Shown piece by piece: positions 1 to 8,506 of a stretch of DNA of 64,000 bases. Below the pieces are notes generated by a model that was not told the DNA's origin, made no database searches, and saw nothing but the letters and a program-made list of their open reading frames with translations. A program made the position numbers and the translations under genes. This DNA is from Paractinoplanes brasiliensis. Its GTDB lineage: Bacteria > Actinomycetota > Actinomycetes > Mycobacteriales > Micromonosporaceae. Within the stretch, counting starts at the first letter, position 1. Each line of letters begins with the position of its first letter. The stretch is taken from contig NZ_SNWR01000001.1 in assembly GCF_004362215.1 (NCBI RefSeq), positions 5,748,001 through 5,812,000 of the forward strand. Direction: 5' to 3'.

Positions 1-1
1 G

Positions 2-1144
2 CAGCAGTCACACGTCGCCGGGTTGTCGGCAGCCCTGGCCGAGCTGGGCCACGAGGTCTGCGTCTACACCCGGCGCGACGACCCCGCGGTGGCCGAGGTG
101 GTCACCACCCCGGGCGGCATCCGGGTCGTGCATGTTCCGGCGGGTCCGCCCCACATCCTCCCGCCCGACCTCCTCCTGCCGCACATGGGGGAGTTCGCGA
201 AATGGCTGGAGCAGCACTGGCGTACGGGGGCCTGGGTTCCCGACGTGGCCCACGCCCACTTCTGGACGAGCGGGCTCGCCGCGGTGACCGCCGCCCGCCA
301 GTTCGGCATCCCCGTCGTGCAGTCGTTCCACGAGCTGGGCGAGATCGAGGCGGGCAGCAGCAAACCTTCCCGTACGGGTTACGAACGTGCCCTCGGCCGA
401 GCGGTCGACCGGGTCGTCGCCCAGACGCAGGACGAGATGCTGGGCCTGGTCCGCATCGGTGTGCCCCGTTCCCGCCTGACCGTCGTGCCCGCCGGCGTCG
501 ACAGCATCCGGTTCAGCCCCGAGGGCCCGGCCGTCGAGCGTGACCCCGAGCGTCCGCGCATCCTTTCCGTGGGCCGGCTGGTCGAGCGCAAGGGTTTCGG
601 CGACGTGCTGCAGGCCATGCGGTACGTCCCGAACGCCGAGGTGGTCGTCGTCGGCGGCCCGCCGGCCGATCAGCTGCCGGCCGACCCGGGCGCCCGTAAA
701 CTCCGCGCGCTGGCCGAGAAGCTGCAGGTCGCCGACCGGTTCCGGATGGTCGGGGCGGTCAGCGGCAAGGACATGCCGAGCTGGTACCGCTCCGCCGACG
801 TGCTGGTGGCGGCCGACTGGCAGGAGCAGTTCGACCCGTCCGCCCTCGAGGCGATGGCCTGCGGCGTCCCGGTGATCGGCACGTCCGTCGGCGGGCTCAC
901 CGAGACCGTTGTCGACGGCCTGACCGGTGACCTCGTGCCGGCCCGCGACCCCCGCGCGCTCGGCGGGGCCCTGCGCCGGCTGGTCAACGACAAGGTCCGG
1001 CGTTTCGCGTACGCCACCGCCGCGCTCGACCGGGCCCGGCAGGCGTACTCCTGGAAGCGGGTCGCGGCGCAGGTGGGTTCGGTCTATCAGACGGTGACCG
1101 GCCGGCGCGCCGGCTCCAGCACCGAGGAAGCGATGGCGGGCTGA
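2..1144 (+). CDS. GT4-type glycosyltransferase, 5' end outside window
   Basis: GT-B fold glycosyltransferase expected to move a sugar from a nucleotide-sugar donor to an unidentified acceptor. The frame is open to the first base (QQSHVAGLSAALAELG), so the start lies upstream and probably only a short N-terminal part is missing; the TTG at 23 is internal to the conserved N-terminal helix. The C-terminal donor domain shows SVGRLVERKGF and the motif DPSALEAMACGVPVIGTSVG with the family's conserved acidic residue. There is no signal peptide in the visible part, so it is cytoplasmic. It is followed by a 12-bp hairpin and reads as the last gene of its unit. The family is clear; the substrate is not. 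Confidence 0.85.
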   Translation, partial: QQSHVAGLSAALAELGHEVCVYTRRDDPAVAEVVTTPGGIRVVHVPAGPPHILPPDLLLPHMGEFAKWLEQHWRTGAWVPDVAHAHFWTSGLAAVTAARQFGIPVVQSFHELGEIEAGSSKPSRTGYERALGRAVDRVVAQTQDEMLGLVRIGVPRSRLTVVPAGVDSIRFSPEGPAVERDPERPRILSVGRLVERKGFGDVLQAMRYVPNAEVVVVGGPPADQLPADPGARKLRALAEKLQVADRFRMVGAVSGKDMPSWYRSADVLVAADWQEQFDPSALEAMACGVPVIGTSVGGLTETVVDGLTGDLVPARDPRALGGALRRLVNDKVRRFAYATAALDRARQAYSWKRVAAQVGSVYQTVTGRRAGSSTEEAMAG

Positions 1145-1159
1145 CCCCCACGGTGTAAT

Positions 1160-1187
1160 CCGGCATCCACCGGTTGGTGGATGCCGG
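1160..1187 (+). terminator. hairpin after glycosyltransferase
   Basis: Perfect 12-bp inverted repeat (CCGGCATCCACC and its complement) with a GGTT loop, 15 bases after the stop codon. There is no T tract, as is usual for actinobacterial terminators. It separates the glycosyltransferase from the ABC transporter operon. Confidence 0.6.
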
Positions 1188-1239
1188 GACGAGCGAGCTG
1201 TTCGATTTCCGGCGGCCCGGCTGATGTGACGCTCGGTGC

Positions 1240-2141
1240 ATGACAGTCATCGAGGTCCAGAACCTGCGCAAGACGTACGGGGACACGGTCGCGGTGCGGG
1301 ACGTCTCGTTCACTGTGGAGCGGGGCGAGATCTTCGGCATCCTCGGCCCTAACGGCGCCGGGAAGACCACCACGGTCGAGAGCATCACGGGGCTCCGGGC
1401 ACCCGACTCGGGCACGATCCGGGTGCTCGGCCGCGACCCCGGCGACAAGTCCCTGCGTCGCGACGTCGGCGTCCAGCTTCAGGAGAGCCAGCTCCCGGAC
1501 AAGCTCACGGTCCGCGAGGCGCTCGACCTGTACGCGTCGTTCTATCCCGAGCCGGCCGACTGGCGCGCGCTGACCCGCGAGCTCGGCCTGACCGAGAAGC
1601 TCGGCACCGCGTACGGGAAGCTCTCGGGGGTCAGAAACAGCGGCTCTCCATCGCGCTCGCGCTCATCGGGGGCCCGCAGATCGCGATTCTCGACGAGCTC
1701 ACGACCGGGCTCGACCCGCGGGCCCGCCGCGACACGTGGGACCTGATCGAGTCGGTGCGCGACAGCGGCGTCACGATCGTGCTGGTCACGCACTTCATGG
1801 AGGAGGCCGAGCGGCTCTGCGACCGGCTCGCCGTGATCGACGACGGTCGCGTCGTCGCGCTCAACACCCCGGCCGGGCTGGTGTCCGGGCTCGCCACCGA
1901 GCAGCGGATCCGGTTCCGCCCATCGGCGCCGGTCGCCGACGAGCTGCTGACCGGGCTGCCCGAGGTGCACGAGGTACGCCGCCACGGGGAGCAGATCGAG
2001 GTCGTCGGCGCCGGCAACCTGCTGCACGCCGTCACCTCGGTGCTCGCCGTCAACCAGATCATCGCCGCCGACCTGCGCATCGAGCAGGCCGGCCTGGACG
2101 ACGCGTTCGTGCAGCTGACCGGCCGATCGATCGAGGAGTGA
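1240..2141 (+). pseudogene. ABC transporter ATP-binding protein, frameshifted in the LSGGQ signature
   Basis: Nucleotide-binding subunit of an ABC-2 (drug/lipid export) transporter, pairing with the permease that follows. Walker A is GPNGAGKTTT near residue 40. After KLSG the frame breaks: bases 1626-1630 are five Gs where six would give LSGGQKQRLSIALAL. The downstream frame then supplies ILDELTTGLDP (Walker B region), the H-loop VLVTHFMEEAE and a normal C-terminus ending at 2141. With the base restored the protein would be about 300 residues, normal for the family. As written, the first frame ends at 1746 and lacks Walker B. It is either a recent pseudogene or a homopolymer sequencing error; the intact remainder and intact operon favour the latter. 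Confidence 0.8.
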
Positions 2142-2146
2142 ACCCG

Positions 2147-2884
2147 ATGCGCGTGTTTGCCAAACTGACTGTCACCGAGCTGCGGCTGCTTCTGCGCGAG
2201 CCGGTCGCGGCGTTCTTCGTGCTGCTGTTCCCGACCGTGCTCGTGATCATTCTCGGCAGCATTCCCTCGTTCCGCCGGACCAACGAGGATTACGGCGCCC
2301 GCCCGATCGACCTGTACGTGGGGATCGCGGTGATCCTGACCCTGGCAATGGCCGCCATCCAGGTCACCCCGGCCGTGCTGGCCCTGTACCGGGAACGCGG
2401 CGTGCTGCGACGGCTCGCCACCACCCCGGTGTCGCCGCTGAAGATGCTGGCCGCGCAGCTGGCCTCGAACGGGCTCGCCGCGATCGCCGCGACCGCGCTG
2501 GTGCTCGCGGTCGGCCGGATCGTCTTCGACGTCCCGCTGGCCGGCAACGTCGCCGGTTTCGTCCTCGCGTTCCTGCTCACCGCAGCCGGGACGCTCGCGA
2601 TCGGCCTGTTCGTGGCGGCGGTCGCCCCGAGCGGCAAGGCCGGCAGCGCGATCGGCACGCTGCTGTTCTTCCCGCTGATGTTCTTCGCCGGGCTGTGGCT
2701 GCCGCGCGAGGCCATGCCGGGCGTCCTGCAACGCGTCGCCGACTTCACGCCGCTGGGTGCGGGCGAACGGGCCCTCAACGACGCGATGACGGGCAGCTGG
2801 CCCAACCTGCTGTCGGCTACGGTTCTGGTGGGATACCTGGCCGTTTTCGGGTCCGCGGCGGTCCGCATGTTCCGCTGGCAGTGA
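2147..2884 (+). CDS. ABC-2 type transporter permease
   Basis: Membrane subunit of the exporter encoded with the upstream ATPase. The 245-residue product starts at ATG 2147, five bases after the ATPase stop; the longer open frame upstream is only overlap with the ATPase gene. It has about six hydrophobic segments, starting with AAFFVLLFPTVLVIILG near residue 20, and the ABC-2 permease feature of a long final loop (PREAMPGVLQRVADFTPLG) before the last helix. Substrate is unknown. The following histidine kinase and regulator make this look like a cassette in which the two-component system controls the exporter. Confidence 0.88.
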   Translation: MRVFAKLTVTELRLLLREPVAAFFVLLFPTVLVIILGSIPSFRRTNEDYGARPIDLYVGIAVILTLAMAAIQVTPAVLALYRERGVLRRLATTPVSPLKMLAAQLASNGLAAIAATALVLAVGRIVFDVPLAGNVAGFVLAFLLTAAGTLAIGLFVAAVAPSGKAGSAIGTLLFFPLMFFAGLWLPREAMPGVLQRVADFTPLGAGERALNDAMTGSWPNLLSATVLVGYLAVFGSAAVRMFRWQ

Positions 2885-2898
2885 CGGGGTAGGAAGCA

Positions 2899-4137
2899 AT
2901 GGAACGCACCGATCGGATCGTGGCGCGGCTGCCGTACATCGCTCTCGGCGCCTCGGTGGTCCTGGTGGCCGCCGCCGTCACGGTCGGCATCCCGCACGCG
3001 CCGTGGCCGATCGTGGGTTCCGCCGTCGTCGTCACCGCGGCCTGGCTTGCCTTCTGGATTCAGATGCACCCGGAGTGGGAGCACGACGAACCCAAGATGA
3101 TCGTGTTCTTCGCCGGACTGATCGGGCGGATCTATCTGCTCATCTGGTCCAGCCCCCTGTTCGGGTTCTTCGTCTGGAGCGCCTACCTGCTGGTTACCCG
3201 GCTGGGGAGCTGGCGCCGGGTGCTGGCGGCCACCCTCGTCGCGACGGCCTTGGCCGTCTCGCATATCGGCGGCTTCGCCAGCCTCGGCGAGCCCGGCGTC
3301 CTCCCGATCCTGCTCGTCGTGCTGCTGATCAACGCCGGCGTCGCCCACGTGATGATCTGGGTGAGCATGTGGACCCACGAGCAGGGCCTCAAACGCAACC
3401 GTATGGTCGAGGAACTGGCCCTGGCGAACACCAAGCTCGCCGCCGCCCTCAAGGAGAACGCCGGCCTGCACGCCCAGCTGCTGGCCCAGGCCCGTGAGGC
3501 CGGTGTGCTCGACGAGCGGCAGCGGATGGCCGGCGAGATCCACGACGTGCTGGCCCAGGGCCTCACCGGCATCGTCACCCAGCTCGAGGCGACCGGCGCC
3601 GCCGCCGACCGGCCCGACGACTGGCGGCGGCACCTCGACAACGCCAAACGCCTGGCCCGCGACAGCCTGACCGAGGCGCGCCGGTCGGTGCAGGCGCTGC
3701 GCCCGCAGACCCTGGACGGTGCCATGCTGCCCGACGCGATCGGCGACCTGGTGACCGACTGGTCGCGGGTGCACGAGGTGGCGGCGGAACTGGTCACCAC
3801 CGGAACGCCCCGGCCGCTGGTGCCTGAGATCGAGGCGACCCTCCTGCGTACGGCTCAGGAAGCCCTGGCCAATGTCGGGCGGCACGCCGACGCGGGCCGG
3901 GTCGGGCTCACGCTGTCCTACATGGAGGACGTGGTGACGCTGGACGTTCGTGACGACGGGCACGGGTTCGACCCCGGCGAGCCCCGGGCGGTCTCCGAGG
4001 ACGGCGGCTACGGGCTGGCGGCCATGCGGGAACGGCTGGCCCGGATCGCCGGAAGCCTCGAGGTCGAGTCGGCACCGGGTTCGGGCACCGCGCTGTCGGC
4101 CTGCGTGCCGGCCATCCCGGTCGAGGCCGCCGCGTGA
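2899..4137 (+). CDS. sensor histidine kinase, NarL/DesK type (HisKA_3)
   Basis: Membrane sensor kinase that phosphorylates the LuxR-type regulator encoded immediately downstream. The 412-residue protein has five or so membrane helices in residues 11-157, no large extracellular domain, a coiled linker at 165-205, and the HisKA_3 motif ERQRMAGEIHDVLAQGL with phospho-acceptor His215. The C-terminal ATPase domain carries a divergent N-box (TAQEALANVGRHA) and the G-box DDGHGFDPGE...GYGLAAMRERL. Signals are probably sensed in the membrane, as in DesK-like kinases. The gene overlaps the next one by four bases (GTGA), indicating translational coupling. It lies 14 bases after the ABC permease. Confidence 0.93.
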   Translation: MERTDRIVARLPYIALGASVVLVAAAVTVGIPHAPWPIVGSAVVVTAAWLAFWIQMHPEWEHDEPKMIVFFAGLIGRIYLLIWSSPLFGFFVWSAYLLVTRLGSWRRVLAATLVATALAVSHIGGFASLGEPGVLPILLVVLLINAGVAHVMIWVSMWTHEQGLKRNRMVEELALANTKLAAALKENAGLHAQLLAQAREAGVLDERQRMAGEIHDVLAQGLTGIVTQLEATGAAADRPDDWRRHLDNAKRLARDSLTEARRSVQALRPQTLDGAMLPDAIGDLVTDWSRVHEVAAELVTTGTPRPLVPEIEATLLRTAQEALANVGRHADAGRVGLTLSYMEDVVTLDVRDDGHGFDPGEPRAVSEDGGYGLAAMRERLARIAGSLEVESAPGSGTALSACVPAIPVEAAA

Positions 4138-4751
4138 TCGGGCTGCTCATCGTCGACGACCACCCCGTCGTACGGGACGGGCTGCGCGGCATGTTCATCG
4201 GCGACGACCGCTTCGAGGTGCTGGGCGAGGCCGGCGACGGCAACGAGGCGCTGGCCCTGGTGCCCGCGGTCGACCCCGACGTGGTGCTGATGGACCTGCG
4301 CATGCCCGGCATGGACGGCGTGACCGCGATCAAGGAGCTGCGCCGGCGTGGCTCGCGGGCCCGGGTGCTGGTGCTGACCACGTACGACACGGACGCCGAC
4401 GTTCTCCCCGCGATCAAGGCGGGTGCCACCGGCTACCTGCTCAAGGACGCCTCACGGCAGGAGCTGTTCCGGGCCGTCGAGGCGGCGCACCGGGGCGAGT
4501 CGATGCTCTCCCCGGCGGTGGCCGGCCGGCTGATGGGCAACCTGCGCTCGCCCGCGAAGGAGCCCCTCAGCCAGCGCGAACTCGAGGTGCTGACGCTGAT
4601 CGCCCGCGGCAACTCGAACAAGGAAGCGGCCAGCCGGCTGTTCATCAGCGAGGCCACCGTGAAAACTCACCTGCTGCACGCGTACGCGAAATTGGGTGTT
4701 CGCGACCGCGCGGCGGCTGTTGCCGTGGCCTTCGAGCGCGGGCTGCTCTGA
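4134..4751 (+). CDS. LuxR/NarL-family response regulator
   Basis: Cytoplasmic transcription factor paired with the preceding kinase. The 205-residue product starts with GTG overlapping the kinase stop. The receiver domain shows the acidic pair in LLIVDDHPVVRDGL, phospho-acceptor Asp54 in VLMDLRMPGMDG, and conserved Thr and Lys (VLTTYD, LLKDAS). The C-terminal helix-turn-helix is LSQRELEVLTLIARGNSNKE followed by ASRLFISEATVKTHLLHAY. The likely target is the promoter of the ABC exporter operon, by analogy with similar cassettes. Its stop codon abuts the stop of the convergent VOC gene with no spacer. Confidence 0.93.
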   Translation: MIGLLIVDDHPVVRDGLRGMFIGDDRFEVLGEAGDGNEALALVPAVDPDVVLMDLRMPGMDGVTAIKELRRRGSRARVLVLTTYDTDADVLPAIKAGATGYLLKDASRQELFRAVEAAHRGESMLSPAVAGRLMGNLRSPAKEPLSQRELEVLTLIARGNSNKEAASRLFISEATVKTHLLHAYAKLGVRDRAAAVAVAFERGLL

Positions 4752-5180
4752 CTACGGCTGCGGTTCGCCCCGGTATGTTCCGAAACTCCACAGGTTGCCC
4801 TCGGGGTCGCGGGCGATGAACTCGCGGGAGCCGTAGTCGGTGTCCGACAGCGGCTTGACGACCTCGGCGCCCGCCCGGCTGGCCCGCTCGTGCAGCGCGT
4901 CCACGTCGTCGGCCACCACGTAGCAGCCGAACGTGCCCGGTTTCAGCGCCCACGGGTCGTCCTGGCCGCGGCCGCTCGCCGAGCCCAGCATGATGCCGCC
5001 GCCCAGCGGCCAGGACAGCTGGGCGTGGTCGACCCGGTCGGCGTCGCCGTACGAGACGACCTCCTCGAAACCGAACGCGTCGACCAGGAACCGGATCAGG
5101 GCGCGGGCGTCGGCGGCCCGCAGCGTCGGCCACACCTGGGGTGGCGGTGTCTTCGCATCAGTCGTGTTCGCATCAGTCAT
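4752..5180 (-). CDS. VOC (glyoxalase/bleomycin-resistance) family protein
   Basis: Small vicinal-oxygen-chelate fold protein of about 142 residues; such proteins are metal-dependent lyases, dioxygenases or drug-binding proteins, and no specific function can be assigned. The N-terminal half reads VWPTLRAADARALIRFLVDA and the C-terminal half ends in REFIARDPEGNLWSFGTY, the usual metal-ligand Glu region of the second beta-alpha module. ATG 5180 is chosen because it overlaps the upstream AraC-type gene by eight bases; an in-frame extension to 5222 lies inside that gene. It is probably co-transcribed with, and possibly controlled by, the AraC-type regulator. A second VOC plus AraC pair occurs at 34.9-35.7 kb. 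Confidence 0.82.
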   Translation of the reverse strand: MTDANTTDAKTPPPQVWPTLRAADARALIRFLVDAFGFEEVVSYGDADRVDHAQLSWPLGGGIMLGSASGRGQDDPWALKPGTFGCYVVADDVDALHERASRAGAEVVKPLSDTDYGSREFIARDPEGNLWSFGTYRGEPQP

Positions 5181-6045
5181 GAGAGTCATCGTGCGCGGGT
5201 TGGAGCTGCAGCGCTTGGACAAAAGCGAACTCGTCGGCCAGCCACTCGGACGGGGTGCAGCCGGCCAGGGCGCGGAACTCGCGCACCAGGTGAGACTGAT
5301 CGGCGTATCCGTGGGCGGCGGCCACCTCGGCTATGCGGCGGTGGGGGCTCAGGGATCGTCTTGCCCGGTCGAAGCGGGCTACCCTGGCTGCTTCTTTGGG
5401 GTTGAGCCCGGTTTCGGCGCGGAACCTGGTGGTCAGGTGACGGTTGCTCCAGCCGACCTCCTCGGCCACTCGGCCCACGGGAACATTCCGGACAATCCGC
5501 TCCCAAGCGTGGGTGATCTCGGGCCTTGCCTTGTCCGGATTTATCCGCTTGTTCAGCCATGTGTCGAGTTGAGCGAGCCGGCTCGGCCAGTCGGCGGCGT
5601 GGGCGAGACGCTCCCGGATCTCGGCGACGGCCCTGTCACCCAGCAGCGCGGCGGCGTCGACATCGAGGCCGCCCAACTCGCCCGCGGGCAGCCCGAGAAG
5701 CGCCCGGCACCCCGACGGCGAAAGGGCGACCTGAAGGCCCGCCTGCCGCCCATCGTGCGTGATCACCGCCGGCGTGAGGTGCAGCCCGCCGATCAGGGCG
5801 TCGTAGCGGCCCGCGCCCTGTCGGGGGTCGGGGTGCGACTCCACGACCAGCGGATCGTCAAGGGTCAGGATCATCGTCAACGACGGCGACGGCAGACCCA
5901 GATGCCGCATCGGTGGCACACCCCGCTGGCGATAACCGGAGTAGGACACAACGTACGGCCGCAGGGCCTGCGACGGGCGGCCCCGCACGTACTCGTCGAC
6001 GACCACCGGCTCCCCACCCTCCGCCGAGATCAGCTCGTAGTACAA
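5173..6045 (-). CDS. AraC-family transcriptional regulator
   Basis: DNA-binding regulator of 290 residues. The N-terminal two-thirds is a sensor domain of the type seen in AraC proteins with a conserved MRHLGLPSPSLTMILTLD stretch. The C-terminal third holds the two helix-turn-helix units (VGRVAEEVGWSNRHLTTRFR and RIAEVAAAHGYADQSHLVRE). The frame opens with TTG at 6045 directly behind an AGGAG; GTG 6006, behind GGTGGGGAG, is an equally possible start. It is followed by, and overlaps, the VOC gene, and diverges from the FAD monooxygenase; the shared 170-bp interval carries two DnaA-box-like sequences. Confidence 0.85.
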   Translation of the reverse strand: MYYELISAEGGEPVVVDEYVRGRPSQALRPYVVSYSGYRQRGVPPMRHLGLPSPSLTMILTLDDPLVVESHPDPRQGAGRYDALIGGLHLTPAVITHDGRQAGLQVALSPSGCRALLGLPAGELGGLDVDAAALLGDRAVAEIRERLAHAADWPSRLAQLDTWLNKRINPDKARPEITHAWERIVRNVPVGRVAEEVGWSNRHLTTRFRAETGLNPKEAARVARFDRARRSLSPHRRIAEVAAAHGYADQSHLVREFRALAGCTPSEWLADEFAFVQALQLQPAHDDSHD

Positions 6046-6146
6046 CTCCTACCTCGGCCCACCCTTCCGGGGGCCACCACCCTCGTCGAGGCTCCACCCT
6101 CGCGAAGACGGCTTCACCGTACGCCGAAAAGCGAGGGCCCGGCCGG

Positions 6147-6172
6147 TTATCCACATTGGCGGGTTATCCACA
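6147..6172 (+). promoter_or_regulatory. two consensus DnaA boxes, 17 bp apart
   Basis: TTATCCACA occurs at 6147-6155 and again at 6164-6172, in the same orientation, in the divergent interval between the AraC-type regulator and the FAD monooxygenase. Both match the strict DnaA-box consensus TTATNCACA and sit in a local direct repeat GGTTATCCACA. None of the typical oriC neighbours (dnaA, dnaN, gyrase genes) is nearby, so this is a DnaA-binding or regulatory candidate rather than the chromosome origin. The sequence match is certain; binding is inferred. Confidence 0.5.
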
Positions 6173-6215
6173 GGGGGCGCGACGGCCGAGCCCGGAAAGT
6201 GCGAGCATCGGCTCC

Positions 6216-7496
6216 ATGGCGAACGCGGTAGTGATCGGCGCAGGCATCGGAGGGCTCGCCGCTGCCCTGGCGCTCCAGCGCCGCGGGTGGTCGGTGACCG
6301 TGCTCGAGCGGGCCCCCGCCCTCGAAAACGTCGGAGCCGGCCTGGCCGTCGCGCCGAACGCGCTGCGGGCCCTCGACCAGCTCGGCGTGGGCGGATCGGT
6401 GCGGGAGCTGTCCGCGTTGCAGGGCACAGCCGGGATCCAGCGGCCCGACGGCGGCTGGATCACGCGGACGGACACTTCGGCGGCGGAGGCACGGTTCGGC
6501 GAGCCGACCATCGTGGTGCACCGGGCGGCCCTGATCAGCGTGCTGGCCGACGCGCTGCAGCCTGGCACCCTGCGACTCGGCGTGACGGCCGGTGACGTCT
6601 CGCCGGAGGGCACGGTGGTCACTCCGGGCGGCACGCTGACGGCCGAGCTGGTGGTTGCGGCCGATGGACTGCATTCCCGCGTACGGGGGAGCCTCCTGCC
6701 CGACGTCGGCGAGCCGGTCCATGCGGGGGTGACGAGCTGGCGGTTCGTCCTTCCGCGGCCGCCGGGCGAGCTGGTGCTCTCCGAGACCTGGGGCGACGGG
6801 AAAGTGTTCGGTGTCGTGGGGCTGGGGGACGGGCGCGTGTATTGCTACGCCACGGCGCCCGCCCCGCCGCAGCAGTCCGCCGGGTCTGCCTCGTCCTCGC
6901 AGCAGCGTGGTGCGCCGGGCCCGTCGCCGGAGCGGCAGTCCACTGCGCCCGGCCCTTCGCAACAGCCCACTGCGCCCGGCACGTTCCGGGAGCGGCAGCC
7001 CACCGCCTCCGGTCAGCCGGCGGAGCGAGAGGCCAGTGCCTCGGCGGCGGAGAAGGCTGAGCTCGTGCGGTTGTTCGGTGGGTGGCATGCGCCGTTGCCC
7101 GACCTGATCGCAGCGGCCGACGACGTCATCCGGACGGACATCCGGTGCCTCGACCCGACGCCGTCGACGTTCCACGCAGGCCGGGTGGTGCTGCTGGGGG
7201 ATGCCGCGCATGCGATGACGCCGAACCTCGGGCAGGGCGCGTGTCAGGCGATCGAGGACGCGGTGGTGCTGGCCGCCCACGCCGGTGAGCCCGACGGGCC
7301 GGCTCGTTACTCGGCGGAACGGGTGCCGCGGGCGACGGCGGTGGCGGCCGCGTCGCGCCGGATCGGGCGGGTGGCCGGGCTGAGCGGGGTGGCGGCCGTT
7401 CTTCGTGACACGGGCATGGCGCTCGCCGGGAAGCTCGGGCCCAACCTGGTGCTGCGCCAGATGGACCGGATCTTCACGTGGCGCCCGCCGCCGTGA
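6216..7496 (+). CDS. FAD-dependent monooxygenase with low-complexity insert
   Basis: Flavoprotein hydroxylase of the PHBH/salicylate hydroxylase class, 426 residues from ATG 6216. The FAD-binding Rossmann motif is VVIGAGIGGLAAALALQRRG at the N-terminus. The second FAD motif, RVVLLGDAAHAMTPNLGQGA, lies near residue 325 and is intact. Between residues about 217 and 275 is a Pro/Ser/Ala/Gln-rich tract (APGPSPERQSTAPGPSQQP and similar) that breaks an otherwise normal fold of about 370 residues; this type of insertion is not a known functional domain. The substrate is unknown. It is transcribed away from the AraC regulator, which could control it. Confidence 0.88.
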   Translation: MANAVVIGAGIGGLAAALALQRRGWSVTVLERAPALENVGAGLAVAPNALRALDQLGVGGSVRELSALQGTAGIQRPDGGWITRTDTSAAEARFGEPTIVVHRAALISVLADALQPGTLRLGVTAGDVSPEGTVVTPGGTLTAELVVAADGLHSRVRGSLLPDVGEPVHAGVTSWRFVLPRPPGELVLSETWGDGKVFGVVGLGDGRVYCYATAPAPPQQSAGSASSSQQRGAPGPSPERQSTAPGPSQQPTAPGTFRERQPTASGQPAEREASASAAEKAELVRLFGGWHAPLPDLIAAADDVIRTDIRCLDPTPSTFHAGRVVLLGDAAHAMTPNLGQGACQAIEDAVVLAAHAGEPDGPARYSAERVPRATAVAAASRRIGRVAGLSGVAAVLRDTGMALAGKLGPNLVLRQMDRIFTWRPPP

Positions 7497-7624
7497 TCAC
7501 TCGCCGTGGTCCGCGCTCGGCGGCTGTGGGCGGTGGTTTCCGGCGGCAGCTGGGCTTGGCGGGTGCCGCCGTGATCTTCGGCCGCGGTCATGGCTGCGTG
7601 ATCGCGTGCATGAGCCGGCCGTCC

Positions 7625-7708
7625 GGGGTGCGCTCGCGGCCGCAGCCGCCCCGGGGTGCGCTCGCGGCCGCAGCCGCCCCGGGATGCGCTCGCGCCCGCC
7701 GCCGGCCG
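7625..7708 (+). repeat. 28-bp tandem repeat
   Basis: Two exact copies of a 28-bp unit (7625-7652 and 7653-7680, beginning GGGGTGCGCTCGCGG) are followed by a degenerate third copy. It lies between the FAD monooxygenase and the convergent hypothetical gene. No coding function is apparent. Confidence 0.75.
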
Positions 7709-7712
7709 GGGA

Positions 7713-8216
7713 TCAGTCGGCGAGGGCGTTGGCGAGGTCGTCGCGGAAGGCGCGTTCGGTGTCCGTGACAGTTTCGCCGCCGATGCCGAGCATGCCGCCG
7801 GTGGAGGCGGCGCCGACGACGCTTTCGGCGATCTCCACGAGCCAGTGCTTGTAGGTCTCCGCGTCGGCCTGGGCTGCCTTGACGGTCAGCAGGGCGTTGG
7901 CCTCGGCGGCGCGGCCGAGCACGTCCTCGGCGTACGCGATGGGGTCGCTCGGCTCGATCACCGGCGGCTCCTCACCCAGGTCGGGGTCGCCGACGCGGGA
8001 CACGATCGCCCCGGCGACCGCCGCGACCAGGGGACTGGCCGACACCCGGGCGTCCGAGATGACGTCGAGCCCGGCGGCCGACTCCGCGCGGGTCTTGCGT
8101 GCGCTGTCGGGGCTGGCGGCGCTCGCCGCGGTGAGGACCGACTGGGGCAGGCCGACGAGCAGCCCCCACTCCGAGTCGGTGAAGCCCAGGGCCGAGTACA
8201 GCGGATCGTCGCTCAC
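7713..8216 (-). CDS. hypothetical protein, 167 aa
   Basis: Not recognised. The product starts at GTG 8216 (VSDDPLYSALGFTDSEWG) and is acidic and alanine-rich, with no membrane segment or signal peptide. Its helical pattern through the middle (SASPLVAAVAGAIVSRVGDP) and a glycine-rich patch (GAASTGGMLGIGGETVTDTE) resemble small cytoplasmic proteins that are common next to tellurite-resistance or stress genes, but I cannot place it. Codon use (third-position GC) and absence of a competing frame support it being real. It stands alone on the minus strand. Confidence 0.6.
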   Translation of the reverse strand: MSDDPLYSALGFTDSEWGLLVGLPQSVLTAASAASPDSARKTRAESAAGLDVISDARVSASPLVAAVAGAIVSRVGDPDLGEEPPVIEPSDPIAYAEDVLGRAAEANALLTVKAAQADAETYKHWLVEIAESVVGAASTGGMLGIGGETVTDTERAFRDDLANALAD

Positions 8217-8506
8217 GGTGAATCCTTACGTTCGGTGAAACCTCGTCCGGCTCTTATACCCCACGAGCTACCTCATCGATCACGCTCCGGCGGCCGAGAA
8301 ACCGCGTGTCGGTCGAGGTCCGGGGATTTGAGCGGCTTGAGGTCGCGGCCAGGAATCAAGGGCGGAGGTCGCAATGAGCCAGGGGAAGGGGGCGGCGAGG
8401 GGAAGAGGGGCGAGGGGGACCTCAAATTTGAGGGCTGGGCGTAGCCGAGTGCGGGAGGCGACTTGATCCGGGACCCGGGCGGGGTTGGTCCGGGCGTGGG
8501 GCGAGC
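8217..8506. other. intergenic interval with a 14-bp palindrome
   Basis: No gene is visible in this 290-bp interval. It has a purine-rich stretch at about 8380-8418 (repeated GGGGAAG/GGCGAGG) followed by the perfect palindrome CCTCAAATTTGAGG at 8420-8433, an unusually AT-rich core for this DNA. It could be an operator or a short hairpin between the two minus-strand genes. Confidence 0.5.

Noticed and set aside
1631..2899. Long minus-strand frame opposite the ABC genes
   Set aside because: GC-driven antisense shadow; composition rich in Arg/His/Gln, no family motif, and the plus-strand genes are clear.
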